From assembly GCF_020379485.1 (NCBI RefSeq), contig NW_026014690.1, positions 1 to 64,000 on the forward strand: DNA of 64,000 bases, read 5' to 3'. A program made the position numbers and the translations under genes. Of the stretch, positions 11,437-26,400 are shown in pieces. This DNA is from Brassica napus. Lineage: Eukaryota > Streptophyta > Magnoliopsida > Brassicales > Brassicaceae. The number at the start of each line of letters is the position of its first letter. Positions within the stretch are counted from its first letter, which is position 1. The notes below the pieces were generated by a model, which saw only the letters and a program-made list of their open reading frames with translations, did not search any database and had not been told where the DNA came from.

Positions 11437-14400
11437 TCAGGTGATCCCAGTTTTCCTGTTTGGGAATATGACAGCTTCTTTGTCATTCTAATCAAACCAG
11501 GATGAATCGCGATGTAAGAAGCTTGATTTTGATACATAAAGTAGTGGAGAATGACCAGGAAGCTGAATAAATCTCATAGGAGTTAGGATGAAGAAGCTAT
11601 CCCACTTTCAAATCAGGTGATCCCAGTTTTCCTGTTTGGGAATATGACAGCTTCTTTGTCATTCTAATCAAATCAGGATGAATCGCGATGTAAGAAGCTT
11701 GATTTTGAAACATAAAGTAGTGGAGAATCACCAGGAAGCTGAATAAATCTCATAGGAGTTAGGATGAAGAAGCTATCCCACTTTCAAATCAGGTGATCCC
11801 AGTTTTCCTGTTTGGGAATATGACAGCTTCTTTGTCATTCTAATCAAACCAGGATGAATCGCGATGTAAGAAGCTTGATTTTGATACATAAAGTAGTGGA
11901 GAATCACCAGGAAGCTGAATAAATCTCATAGGAGTTAGGATGAAGAAGCTATCCCACTTTCAAATCAGGTGATCCCAGTTTTCCTGTTGGGAATATGACA
12001 GCTTCTTTGTCATTCTAATCAAACCAGGATGAATCGCGATGTAAGAAGCTTGATTTTGATACATAAAGTAGTGGAGAATCACCAGGAAGCTGAATAAATC
12101 TCATAGGAGTAAGGATGAAGAAGCTATCCCACTTTCAAATCAGGTGATCCCAGTTTTCCTGTTTGGGAATATGACAGCTTCTTTGTCATTCTAATCAAAC
12201 CAGGATGAATCGCGATGTAAGAAGCTTGATTTTGAAACATAAAGTAGTGGAGAATCACCAGGAAGTCGAATAAATCTCATAGGAGTTAGGATGAAGAAGC
12301 TATCCCACTTTCAAATCAGGTGATCCCAGTTTTCCTGTTTGGGAATATGACAGCTTCTTTGTCATTCTAATCAAACCAGGATGAATCGCGATGTAAGAAG
12401 CTTGATTTTGATACATAAAGTAGTGGAGAATCACCAGGAAGTCGAATAAATCTCATAGGAGTTAGGATGAAAAAGCTATCCCACTTTCAAATCAGGTGAT
12501 CCCAGTTTTCCTGTTTGGGAATATGACAGCTTCTTTGTCATTCTAATCAAACCAGGATGAATCGCGATGTAAGAAGCTTGATTTTGATACATAAAGTAGT
12601 GGAGAATCACCAGGAAGTCGAATAAATCTCATAGGAGTTAGGATGAAGAAGCTATCCCACTTTCAAATCAGGTGATCCCAGTTTTCCTGTTTGGGAATAT
12701 GACAGCTTCTTTGTCATTCTAATCAAACCAGGATGAATCGCGATGTAAGAAGCTTGATTTTGATACATAAAGTAGTGGAGAATCACCAGGAAGTCGAATA
12801 AATCTCATAGGAGTTAGGATGAAGAAGCTATCCCACTTTCAAATCAGGTGATCCCAGTTTTCCTGTTTGGGAATATGACAGCTTCTTTGTCATTCTAATC
12901 AAACCAGGATGAATCGCGATGTAAGAAGCTTGATTTTGATACATAAAGTAGTGGAGAATCACCAGGAAGCTGAATAAATCTCATAGGAGTTAGGATGAAG
13001 AAGCTATCCCACTTTCAAATCAGGTGATCCCAGTTTTCCTGTTTGGGAATATGACAGCTTCTTTGTCATTCTAATCAAACCAGGATGAATCGCGATGTAA
13101 GAAGCTTGATTTTGATACATAAAGTAGTGGAGAATCACCAGGAAGTCGAATAAATCTCATAGGAGTTAGGATGAAGAAGCTATCCCACTTTCAAATCAGG
13201 TGATCCCAGTTTTCCTGTTTGGGAATATGACAGCTTCTTTGTCATTCTAATCAAACCAGGATGAATCGCGATGTAAGAAGCTTGATTTTGATACATAAAG
13301 TAGTGGAGAATCACCAGGAAGTCGAATAAATCTCATAGGAGTTAGGATGAAGAAGCTATCCCACTTTCAAATCAGGTGATCCCAGTTTTCCTGTTTGGGA
13401 ATATGACAGTTCTTTGTCATTCTAATCAAACCAGGATGAATCGCGATGTAAGAAGCTTGATTTTGATACATAAAGTAGTGGAGAATCATCAGGAAGCTGA
13501 ATAAATCTCATAGGAGTTAGGATGAAGAAGCTATCCCACTTTCAAATCAGGTGATCCCAGTTTTCCTGTTTGGGAATATGACAGCTTCTTTGTCATTCTA
13601 ATCAAACCAGGATGAATCGCGATGTAAGAAGCTTGATTTTGATACATAAAGTAGTGGAGAATCACCAGGAAGCTGAATAAATCTCATAGGAGTTAGGATG
13701 AAGAAGCTATCCCACTTTCAAATCAGGTGATCCCAGTTTTCCTGTTTGGGAATATGACAGCTTCTTTGTCATTCTAATCAAACCAGGATGAATCGCGATG
13801 TAAGAAGCTTGATTTTGATACATAAAGTAGTGGAGAATCACCAGGAAGTCGAATAAATCTCATAGGAGTTAGGATGAAGAAGCTATCCCACTTTCAAATC
13901 AGGTGATCCCAGTTTTCCTGTTTGGGAATATGACAGCTTCTTTGTCATTCTAATCAAACCAGGATGAATCGCGATGTAAGAAGCTTGATTTTGATACATA
14001 AAGTAGTGGAGAATCACCAGGAAGTCGAATAAATCTCATAGGAGTTAGGATGAAAAAGCTATCCCACTTTCAAATCAGGTGATCCCAGTTTTCCTGTTTG
14101 GGAATATGACAGCTTCTTTGTCATTCTAATCAAACCAGGATGAATCGCGATGTAAGAAGCTTGATTTTGATACATAAAGTAGTGGAGAATCACCAGGAAG
14201 CTGAATAAATCTCATAGGAGTTAGGATGAAGAAGCTATCCCACTTTCAAATCAGGTGATCCCAGTTTTCCTGTTTGGGAATATGACAGCTTCTTTGTCAT
14301 TCTAATCAAACCAGGATGAATCGCGATGTAAGAAGCTTGATTTTGATACATAAAGTAGTGGAGAATCACCAGGAAGCTGAATAAATCTCATAGGAGTTAG

Positions 14401-17400
14401 GATGAAGAAGCTATCCCACTTTCAAATCAGGTGATCCCAGTTTTCCTGTTTGGGAATATGACAGCTTCTTTGTCATTCTAATCAAACCAGGATGAATCGC
14501 GATGTAAGAAGCTTGATTTTGATACATAAAGTAGTGGAGAATCACCAGGAAGTCGAATAAATCTCATAGGAGTTAGGATGAAGAAGCTATCCCACTTTCA
14601 AATCAGGTGATCCCAGTTTTCCTGTTTGGGAATATGACAGCTTCTTTGTCATTCTAATCAAACCAGGATGAATCGCGATGTAAGAAGCTTGATTTTGAAC
14701 ATAAAGTAGTGGAGAATCACCAGGAAGTCGAATAAATCTCATAGGAGTTAGGATGAAGAAGCTATCCCACTTTCAAATCAGGTGATCCCAGTTTTCCTGT
14801 TTGGGAATATGACAGCTTCTTTGTCATTCTAATCAAACCAGGATGAATCGCGATGTAAGAAGCTTGATTTTGATACATAAAGTAGTGGAGAATCACCAGG
14901 AAGTCGAATAAATCTCATAGGAGTTAGGATGAAGAAGCTATCCCACTTTCAAATCAGGTGATCCCAGTTTTCCTGTTTGGGAATATGACAGCTTCTTTGT
15001 CATTCTAATCAAACCAGGATGAATCGCGATGTAAGAAGCTTGATTTTGATACATAAAGTAGTGGAGAATCACCAGGAAGCTGAATAAATCTCATAGGAGT
15101 TAGGATGAAGAAGCTATCCCACTTTCAAATCAGGTGATCCCAGTTTTCCTGTTTGGGAATATGACAGCTTCTTTGTCATTCTAATCAAACCAGGATGAAT
15201 CGCGATGTAAGAAGCTTGATTTTGATACATAAAGTAGTGGAGAATCACCAGGAAGTCGAATAAATCTCATAGGAGTTAGGATGAAGAAGCTATCCCACTT
15301 TCAAATCAGGTGATCCCAGTTTTCCTGTTTGGGAATATGACAGCTTCTTTGTCATTCTAATCAAACCAGGATGAATCGCGATGTAAGAAGCTTGATTTTG
15401 ATACATAAAGTAGTGGAGAATCACCAGGAAGTGAATAAATCTCATAGGAGTTAGGATGAAGAAGCTATCCCACTTTCAAATCAGGTGATCCCAGTTTTCC
15501 TGTTTGGGAATATGACAGCTTCTTTGTCATTCTAATCAAACCAGGATGAATCGCGATGTAAGAAGCTTGATTTTGATACATAAAGTAGTGGAGAATCACC
15601 AGGAAGCTGAATAAATCTCATAGGAGTTAGGATGAAGAAGCTATCCCACTTTCAAATCAGGTGATCCCAGTTTTCCTGTTTGGGAATATGACAGCTTCTT
15701 TGTCATTCTAATCAAACCAGGATGAATCGCGATGTAAGAAGCTTGATTTTGATACATAAAGTAGTGGAGAATCACCAGGAAGCTGAATAAATCTCATAGG
15801 AGTTAGGATGAAGAAGCTATCCCACTTTCAAATCAGGTGATCCCAGTTTTCCTGTTTGGGAATATGACAGCTTCTTTGTCATTCTAATCAAACCAGGATG
15901 AATCGCGATGTAAGAAGCTTGATTTTGATACATAAAGTAGTGGAGAATCACCAGGAAGTGAATAAATCTCATAGGAGTTAGGATGAAGAAGCTATCCCAC
16001 TTTCAAATCAGGTGATCCCAGTTTTCCTGTTTGGGAATATGACAGCTTCTTTGTCATTCTAATCAAACCAGGATGAATCGCGATGTAAGAAGCTTGATTT
16101 TGATACATAAAGTAGTGGAGAATCACCAGGAAGTGAATAAATCTCATAGGAGTTAGGATGAAGAAGCTATCCCACTTTCAAATCAGGTGATCCCAGTTTT
16201 CCTGTTTGGGAATATGACAGCTTCTTTGTCATTCTAATCAAACCAGGATGAATCGCGATGTAAGAAGCTTGATTTTGATACATAAAGTAGTGGAGAATCA
16301 CCAGGAAGCTGAATAAATCTCATAGGAGTTAGGATGAAGAAGCTATCCCACTTTCAAATCAGGTGATCCCAGTTTTCCTGTTTGGGAATATGACAGCTTC
16401 TTTGTCATTCTAATCAAACCAGGATGAATCGCGATGTAAGAAGCTTGATTTTGATACATAAAGTAGTGGAGAATCACCAGGAAGCTGAATAAATCTCATA
16501 GGAGTTAGGATGAAGAAGCTATCCCACTTTCAAATCAGGTGATCCCAGTTTTCCTGTTTGGGAATATGACAGCTTCTTTGTCATTCTAATCAAACCAGGA
16601 TGAATCGCGATGTAAGAAGCTTGATTTTGATACATAAAGTAGTGGAGAATCACCAGGAAGCTGAATAAATCTCATAGGAGTTAGGATGAAGAAGCTATCC
16701 CACTTTCAAATCAGGTGATCCCAGTTTTCCTGTTTGGGAATATGACAGCTTCTTTGTCATTCTAATCAAACCAGGATGAATCGCGATGTAAGAAGCTTGA
16801 TTTTGATACATAAAGTAGTGGAGAATCACCAGGAAGCTGAATAAATCTCATAGGAGTTAGGATGAAGAAGCTATCCCACTTTCAAATCAGGTGATCCCAG
16901 TTTTCCTGTTTGGGAATATGACAGCTTCTTTGTCATTCTAATCAAACCAGGATGAATCGCGATGTAAGAAGCTTGATTTTGATACATAAAGTAGTGGAGA
17001 ATCACCAGGAAGTCGAATAAATCTCATAGGAGTTAGGATGAAGAAGCTATCCCACTTTCAAATCAGGTGATCCCAGTTTTCCTGTTTGGGAATATGACAG
17101 CTTCTTTGTCATTCTAATCAAACCAGGATGAATCGCGATGTAAGAAGCTTGATTTTGATACATAAAGTAGTGGAGAATCACCAGGAAGCTGAATAAATCT
17201 CATAGGAGTTAGGATGAAGAAGCTATCCCACTTTCAAATCAGGTGATCCCAGTTTTCCTGTTTGGGAATATGACAGCTTCTTTGTCATTCTAATCAAACC
17301 AGGATGAATCGCGATGTAAGAAGCTTGATTTTGATACATAAAGTAGTGGAGAATCACCAGGAAGCTGAATAAATCTCATAGGAGTTAGGATGAAGAAGCT

Positions 17401-20400
17401 ATCCCACTTTCAAATCAGGTGATCCCAGTTTTCCTGTTTGGGAATATGACAGCTTCTTTGTCATTCTAATCAAACCAGGATGAATCGCGATGTAAGAAGC
17501 TTGATTTTGATACATAAAGTAGTGGAGAATCACCAGGAAGCTGAATAAATCTCATAGGAGTTAGGATGAAGAAGCTATCCCACTTTCAAATCAGGTGATC
17601 CCAGTTTTCCTGTTTGGGAATATGACAGCTTCTTTGTCATTCTAATCAAACCAGGATGAATCGCGATGTAAGAAGCTTGATTTTGATACATAAAGTAGTG
17701 GAGAATCACCAGGAAGCTGAATAAATCTCATAGGAGTTAGGATGAAGAAGCTATCCCACTTTCAAATCAGGTGATCCCAGTTTTCCTGTTTGGGAATATG
17801 ACAGCTTCTTTGTCATTCTAATCAAACCAGGATGAATCGCGATGTAAGAAGCTTGATTTTGATACATAAAGTAGTGGAGAATCACCAGGAAGCTGAATAA
17901 ATCTCATAGGAGTTAGGATGAAGAAGCTATCCCACTTTCAAATCAGGTGATCCCAGTTTTCCTGTTTGGGAATATGACAGCTTCTTTGTCATTCTAATCA
18001 AACCAGGATGAATCGCGATGTAAGAAGCTTGATTTTGATACATAAAGTAGTGGAGAATCACCAGGAAGCTGAATAAATCTCATAGGAGTTAGGATGAAGA
18101 AGCTATCCCACTTTCAAATCAGGTGATCCCAGTTTTCCTGTTTGGGAATATGACAGCTTCTTTGTCATTCTAATCAAACCAGGATGAATCGCGATGTAAG
18201 AAGCTTGATTTTGATACATAAAGTAGTGGAGAATCACCAGGAAGTGAATAAATCTCATAGGAGTTAGGATGAAGAAGCTATCCCACTTTCAAATCAGGTG
18301 ATCCCAGTTTTCCTGTTTGGGAATATGACAGCTTCTTTGTCATTCTAATCAAACCAGGATGAATCGCGATGTAAGAAGCTTGATTTTGATACATAAAGTA
18401 GTGGAGAATCACCAGGAAGCTGAATAAATCTCATAGGAGTTAGGATGAAGAAGCTATCCCACTTTCAAATCAGGTGATCCCAGTTTTCCTGTTTGGGAAT
18501 ATGACAGCTTCTTTGTCATTCTAATCAAACCAGGATGAATCGCGATGTAAGAAGCTTGATTTTGATACATAAAGTAGTGGAGAATCACCAGGAAGCTGAA
18601 TAAATCTCATAGGAGTTAGGATGAAGAAGCTATCCCACTTTCAAATCAGGTGATCCCAGTTTTCCTGTTTGGGAATATGACAGCTTCTTTGTCATTCTAA
18701 TCAAACCAGGATGAATCGCGATGTAAGAAGCTTGATTTTGATACATAAAGTAGTGGAGAATCACCAGGAAGCATAAATCTCATAGGAGTTAGGATGAAGA
18801 AGCTATCCCACTTTCAAATCAGGTGATCCCAGTTTTCCTGTTTGGGAATATGACAGCTTCTTTGTCATTCTAATCAAACCAGGATGAATCGCGATGTAAG
18901 AAGCTTGATTTTGATTTGATACATAAAGTAGTGGAGAATCACCAGGAAGCTGAATAAATCTCATAGGAGTTAGGATGAAGAAGCTATCCCACTTTCAAAT
19001 CAGGTGATCCCAGTTTTCCTGTTTGGGAATATGACAGCTTCTTTGTCATTCTAATCAAACCAGGATGAATCGCGATGTAAGAAGCTTGATTTTGATACAT
19101 AAAGTAGTGGAGAATCACCAGGAAGCTGAATAAATCTCATAGGAGTTAGGATGAAGAAGCTATCCCACTTTCAAATCAGGTGATCCCAGTTTTCCTGTTT
19201 GGGAATATGACAGCTTCTGTCATTCTAATCAAACCAGGATGAATCGCGATGTAAGAAGCTTGATTTTGATACATAAAGTAGTGGAGAATCACCAGGAAGC
19301 TGAATAAATCTCATAGGAGTTAGGATGAAGAAGCTATCCCACTTTCAAATCAGGTGATCCCAGTTTTCCTGTTTGGGAATATGACAGCTTCTTTGTCATT
19401 CTAATCAAACCAGGATGAATCGCGATGTAAGAAGCTTGATTTTGATACATAAAGTAGTGGAGAATCACCAGGAAGCTGAATAAATCTCATAGGAGTTAGG
19501 ATGAAGAGAATATCCACTTTCAAATCAGGTGATCCCAGTTTTCCTGTTTGGGAATATGACAGCTTCTTTGTCATTCTAATCAAACCAGGATGAATCGCGA
19601 TGTAAGAAGCTTGATTTTGATACATAAAGTAGTGGAGAATCACCAGGAAGCTGAAAATCTCATAGGAGTTAGGATGAAGAAGCTATCCCACTTTCAAATC
19701 AGGTGATCCCAGTTTTCCTGTTTGGGAATATGACAGCTTCTTTGTCATTCTAATCAAACCAGGATGAATCGCGATGTAAGAAGCTTGATTTTGATACATA
19801 AAGTAGTGGAGAATCACCAGGAAGTGAATAAATCTCATAGGAGTTAGGATGAAGAAGCTATCCCACTTTCAAATCAGGTGATCCCAGTTTTCTTTTCTGT
19901 TTGGGAATATGACAGCTTCTTTGTCATTCTAATCAAACCAGGATGAATCGCGATGTAAGAAGCTTGATTTTGATACATAAAGTAGTAGTGGAGAATCACC
20001 AGGAAGTGAATAAATCTCATAGGAGTTAGGATGAAGAAGCTATCCCACTTTCAAATCAGGTGATCCCAGTTTTCCTGTTTGGGAATATGACAGCTTCTTT
20101 GTCATTCTAATCAAACCAGGATGAATCGCGATGTAAGAAGCTTGATTTTGATACATAAAGTAGTGGAGAATCACCAGGAAGCTGAATAAATCTCATAGGA
20201 GTTAGGATGAAGAAGCTATCCCACTTTCAAATCAGGTGATCCCAGTTTTCCTGTTTGGGAATATGACAGCTTCTTTGTCATTCTAATCAAACCAGGATGA
20301 ATCGCGATGTAAGAAGCTTGATTTTGATACATAAAGTAGTGGAGAATCACCAGGAAGCTGAATAAATCTCATAGGAGTTAGGATGAAGAAGCTATCCCAC

Positions 20401-23400
20401 TTTCAAATCAGGTGATCCCAGTTTTCCTGTTTGGGAATATGACAGCTTCTTTGTCATTCTAATCAAACCAGGATGAATCGCGATGATGTAAGAAGCTTGA
20501 TTTTGATACATAAAGTAGTGGAGAATCACCAGGAAGCTGAATAAATCTCATAGGAGTTAGGGATGAAGAAGCTATCCCACTTTCAAATCAGGTGATCCCA
20601 GTTTTCCTGTTTGGGAATATGACAGCTTCTTTGTCATTCTAATCAAACCAGGATGAATCGCGATGTAAGAAGCTTGATTTTGATACATAAAGTAGTGAGA
20701 ATCACCAGGAAGCTGAATAAATCTCATAGGAGTTAGGATGAAGAAGCTATCCCACTTTCAAATCAGGTGATCCCAGTTTTTCCTGTTTGGGAATATGACA
20801 GCTTCTTTGTCATTCTAATCAAACCAGGATGAATCGATGTCGATGTAAGAAGCTTGATTTTGATACATAAAGTAGTGGAGAATCACCAGGAAGCTGAATA
20901 AATCTCATAGGAGTTAGGATGAAGAAGCTATCCCACTTTCAAATCAGGTGATCCCAGTTTTCCTGTTTGGGAATATGACAGCTTCTTTGTCATTCTAATC
21001 AAACCAGGATGAATCGCGATGTAAGAAGCTTGATTTTGATACATAAAGTAGTGGAGAATCACCAGGAAGCTGAATAAATCTCATAGGAGTTAGGATGAAG
21101 AAGCTATCCCACTTTCAAATCAGGTGATCCCAGTTTTCCTGTTTGGGAATATGACAGCTTCTTTGTCATTCTAATCAAACCAGGATGAATCGCGATGTAA
21201 GAAGCTTGATTTTGATACATAAAGTAGTGGAGAATCACCAGGAAGCTGAATAAATCTCATAGGAGTTAGGATGAAGAAGAAGCTATCCCACTTTCAAATC
21301 AGGTGATCCCAGTTTTCCTGTTTGGGAATATGACAGCTTCTTTGTCATTCTAATCAAACCAGGATGAATCGCGATGTAAGAAGCTTGATTTTGATACATA
21401 AAGTAGTGGAGAATCACCAGGAAGCTGAATAAATCTCATAGGAGTTAGGATGAAGAAGCTATCCCACTTTCAAATCAGGTGATCCCAGTTTTCCTGTTTG
21501 GGAATATGACAGCTTCTTTGTCATTCTAATCAAACCAGGATGAATCGCGATGTAAGAAGCTTGATTTTGATACATAAAGTAGTGGAGAATCACCAGGAAG
21601 CTGAATAAATCTCATAGGAGTTAGGATGAAGAAGCTATCCCACTTTCAAATCAAGGTGATCCCAGTTTTCCTGTTTGGGAATATGACTGCTTCTTTGTCA
21701 TTCTAATCAAACCAGGATGAATCGCGATGTAAGAAGCTTGATTTTGATACATAAAGTAGTGGAAAATCACCAGGAAGCTGAATAAATAAATCTCAAGGAT
21801 TAGGATGAAGAAGCTATCCCACTTTCAAATCAGGTGATCCCAGTTTTCCTGTTTGGGAATATGACAGCTTCTTTGTCATTCTAATCAAACCAGGATGAAT
21901 CGCGATGTAAGAAGCTTGATTTTGATACATAAAGTAGTGGAGAATCACCAGGAAGTGAATAAATCTCATAGGAGTTAGGATGAAGAAGCTATCCCACTTT
22001 CAAATCAGGTGATCCCAGTTTTCCTGTTTGGGAATATGACAGCTTCTTTGTCATTCTAATCAAACCAGGATGAATCGCGATGTAAGAAGCTTGATTTTGA
22101 TACATAAAGTAGTGGAGAATCACCAGGAAGCTGAATAAATCTCATAGGAGGTAGGATGAAGAAGCTATCCCACTTTCAAATCAGGTGATCCCAGTTTTCC
22201 TGTTTGGAAATATGACAGCTTCTTTGTCATTCTAATCAAACCAGGATGAATCGCGATGTAAGAAGCTTGATTTTGATACATAAAGTAGTGGAGAATCACC
22301 AGGAAGCTGAATAAATCTCATAGGAGTTAGGATGAAGAAGCTATCCCACTTTCAAATCAGGTGATCCCAGTTTCCTGTTTGGGAATATGACAGCTTCTTT
22401 GTCATTCTAATCAAACCAGGATGAATCGCGATGTAAGAAGCTTGATTTTGATACATAAAGTAGTGGAGAATCACCAGGAAGCTGAATAAATCTCATAGGA
22501 GTTAGGATGAAGAAGCTATCCCACTTTCAAATCAGGTGATCCCAGTTTTCCTGTTTGGGAATATGACAGCTTCTTTGTCATTCTAATCAAACCAGGATGA
22601 ATCGCGATGTAAGAAGCTTGATTTTGATACATAAAGTAGTGGAGAATCACCAGGAAGCTGAATAAATCTCATAGGAGTTAGGATGAAGAAGCTATCCCAC
22701 TTTCAAATCAGGTGATCCCAGTTTTCCTGTTTGGGAATATGACAGCTTCTTTGTCATTCTAATCAAACCAGGATGAATCGCGATGTAAGAAGCTTGATTT
22801 TGATACATAAAGTAGTGGAGAATCACCAGGAAGCTGAATAAATCTCATAGGAGTTAGGATGAAGAAGCTATCCCACTTTCAAATCAGGTGATCCCAGTTT
22901 CCTGTTTGGGAATATGACAGCTTCTTTGTCATTCTAATCAAACCAGGATGAATCGCGATGTAAGAAGCTTGATTTTGATACATAAAGTAGTGGAGAATCA
23001 CCAGGAAGCTGAATAAATCTCATAGGAGTTAGGATGAAGAAAGCTATCCCACTTTCAAATCAGCTGATCCCAGTTTTCCTGTTTGGGAATATGACAGCTT
23101 CTTTGTCATTCTAATCAAACCAGGATGAATCGCGATGTAAGAAGCTTGATTTTGATACATAAAGTAGTGGAGAATCACCAGGAAGCTGAATAAATCTCAT
23201 AGGAGTTAGGATGAAGAAGCTATCCCACTTTCAAATCAGGTGATCCCAGTTTTCCTGTTTGGGAATATGACAGCTTCTTTGTCATTCTAATCAAACCAGG
23301 ATGAATCGCGATGTAAGAAGCTTGATTTTGATACATAAAGTAGTGGAGAATCACCAGGAAGCTGAATAAATCTCATAGGAGTTAGGATGAAGAAGCTATC

Positions 23401-26400
23401 CCACTTTCAAATCAGGTGATCCCAGTTTTCCTGTTTGGGAATATGACAGCTTCTTTGTCATTCTAATCAAACCAGGATGAATCGCGATGTAAGAAGCTTG
23501 ATTTTGATATAAAGTAGTGGAGAATCACCAGGAAGCTGAATAAATCTCATAGGAGTTAGGATGAAGAAGCTATCCCACTTTCAAATCAGGTGATCCCAGT
23601 TTTCCTGTTGGGAATATGACAGCTTCTTTGTCATTCTAATCAAACCAGGATGAATCGCGATGTAAGAAGCTTGATTTTGATACATAAAGTAGTGGAGAAT
23701 CACCAGGAAGCTGAATAAATCTCATAGGAGTTAGGTTATGAAGAAGCTATCCCACTTTCAAATCAGGTGATCCCAGTTTTCCTGTTTGGGAATATGACAG
23801 CTTCTTGTCATTCTAATCAAACCAGGATGAATCGCGATGTAAGAAGCTTGATTTTGATACATAAAGTAGTGGAGAATCACCAGGAAGCTGAATAAATCTC
23901 ATAGGAGTTAGGATGAAGAAGCTATCCCACTTTCAAATCAGGTGATCCCAGTTTTCCTGTTGGGAATATGACAGCTTCTTTGTCATTCTAATCAAACCAG
24001 GATGAATCGCGATGTAAGAAGCTTGATTTTGATACATAAAGTAGTGGAGAATCACCAGGAAGCTGAATAAATCTCATAGGAGTTAGGATGAAGAAGCTAT
24101 CCCACTTTCAAATCAGGTGATCCCAGTTTTCCTGTTTGGGAATATGACAGCTTCTTTGTCATTCTAATCAAACCAGGATGAATCGCGATGTAAGAAGCTT
24201 GATTTTGAACATAAAGTAGTGGAGAATCACCAGGAAGCTGAATAAATCTCATAGGAGTTAGGATGAAGAAGCTATCCCACTTTCAAATCAGGGTGATCCC
24301 AGTTTTCCTGTTTGGGAATATGACAGCTTCTTTGTCATTCTAATCAAACCAGGATGAATCGCGATGTAAGAAGCTTGATTTTGATACATAAAGTAGTGGA
24401 GAATCACCAGGAAGCTGAATAAATCTCATAGGAGTTAGGATGAAAGAAGCTATCCCACTTTCAAATCAGGTGATCCCAGTTTTCCTGTTTGGGAATATGA
24501 CAGCTTCTTTGTCATTCTAATCAAACCAGGATGAATCGCGATGTAAGAAGCTTGATTTTGATACATAAAGTAGTGGAGAATCACCAGGAAGCTGAATAAA
24601 TCTCATAGGAGTAGGAGGATGAAGAAGCTATCCCACTTTCAAATCAGGTGATCCCAGTTTTCCTGTTTGGGAATATGACAGCTTATTTGTCATTCTAATC
24701 AAACCAGGATGAATCGCGATGTAAGAAGCTTGATTTTGATACATAAAGTAGTGGAGAATCACCAGGAAGCTGAATAAATCTCATAGGAGTTAGGATGAAG
24801 AAGCTATCCCACTTTCAAATCAGGTGATCCCAGTTTTCCTGTTTGGGAATATGACAGCTTCTTTGTCATTCTAATCAAACCAGGATGAATCGCGATGTAA
24901 GAAGCTTGATTTTGATACATAAAGTAGTGGAGAATCACCAGGAAGCTGAATAAATCTCATAGGAGTTAGGATGAAGAAGCTATCCCACTTTCAAATCAGG
25001 TGATCCCAGTTTTCCTGTTTGGGAATATGACAGCTTCTTTGTCATTCTAATCAAACCAGGATGAATCGCGATGTAAGAAGCTTGATTTTGATACATAAAG
25101 TAGTGGAGAATCACCAGGAAGCTGAATAAATCTCATAGGAGTTAGGATGAAGAAGCTATCCCACTTTCAAATCAGGTGATCCCAGTTTTCCTGTTTGGGA
25201 ATATGACAGCTTCTTTGTCATTCTAATCAAACCAGGATGAATCGCGATGTAAGAAGCTTGATTTTGATACATAAAGTAGTGGAGAATCACCAGGAAGCTG
25301 AATAAATCTCATAGGAGTTAGGATGAAGAAGCTATCCCACTTTCAAATCAGGTGATCCCAGTTTTCTGTTTGGGAATATGACAGCTTCTTTGTCATTCTA
25401 ATCAAACCAGGATGAATCGCGATGTAAGAAGCTTGATTTTGATACATAAAGTAGTGGAGAATCACCAGGAAGTGAATAATCTCATAGGAGTTAGGATGAA
25501 GAAGCTATCCCACTTTCAAATCAGGTGATCCCAGTTTTCCTGTTTGGGAATATGACAGCTTCTTTGTCATTCTAATCAAACCAGGATGAATCGCGATGTA
25601 AGAAGCTTGATTTTGATACATAAAGTAGTGGAGAATCACCAGGAAGCTGAATAAATCTCATAGGAGTTAGGATGAAGAAGCTATCCCACTTTCAAATCAG
25701 GTGATCCCAGTTTTCCTGTTTGGGAATATGACAGCTTCTTTGTCATTCTAATCAAACCAGGATGAATCGCGATGTAAGAAGCTTGATTTTGATACATAAA
25801 GTAGTGGAGAATCACCAGGAAGCTGAATAAATCTCATAGGAGTTAGGATGAAGAAGAGCTATCCCACTTTCAAATCAGGTGATCCCAGTTTTCTGTTTGG
25901 GAATATGACAGCTTCTTTGTCATTCTAATCAAACCAGGATGAATCGCGATGTAAGAAGCTTGATTTTGATACATAAAGTAGTGGAGAATCACCAGGAAGC
26001 TGAATAAATCTCATAGAGAGTTAGGATGAAGAAGCTATCCCACTTTCAAATCAGGTGATCCCAGTTTTCCTGTTGGGAATATGACAGCTTCTTTGTCATT
26101 CTAATCAAACCAGGATGAATCGCGATGTAAGAAGCTTGATTTTGATACATAAAGTAGTGGAGAATCACCAGGAAGTGAATAAATCTCATAGGAGTTAGGA
26201 TGAAGAAGCTATCCCACTTTCAAATCAGGTGATCCCAGTTTTCCTGTTTGGGAATATGACAGCTTCTTTGTCATTCTAATCAAACCAGGATGAATCGCGA
26301 TGTAAGAAGCTTGATTTTGAATACATAAAAGTAGTGGAGAATCACCAGGAAGTGAATAAATCTCATAGGAGTTAGGATGAAGAAGCTATCCCACTTTCAA

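Noticed and set aside
11352..11537. Open frame across the gypsy1-satellite junction, and similar frames such as 19401-19643
   Set aside because: Lies in satellite monomers, arises only where small changes remove a stop, and encodes no recognisable protein.
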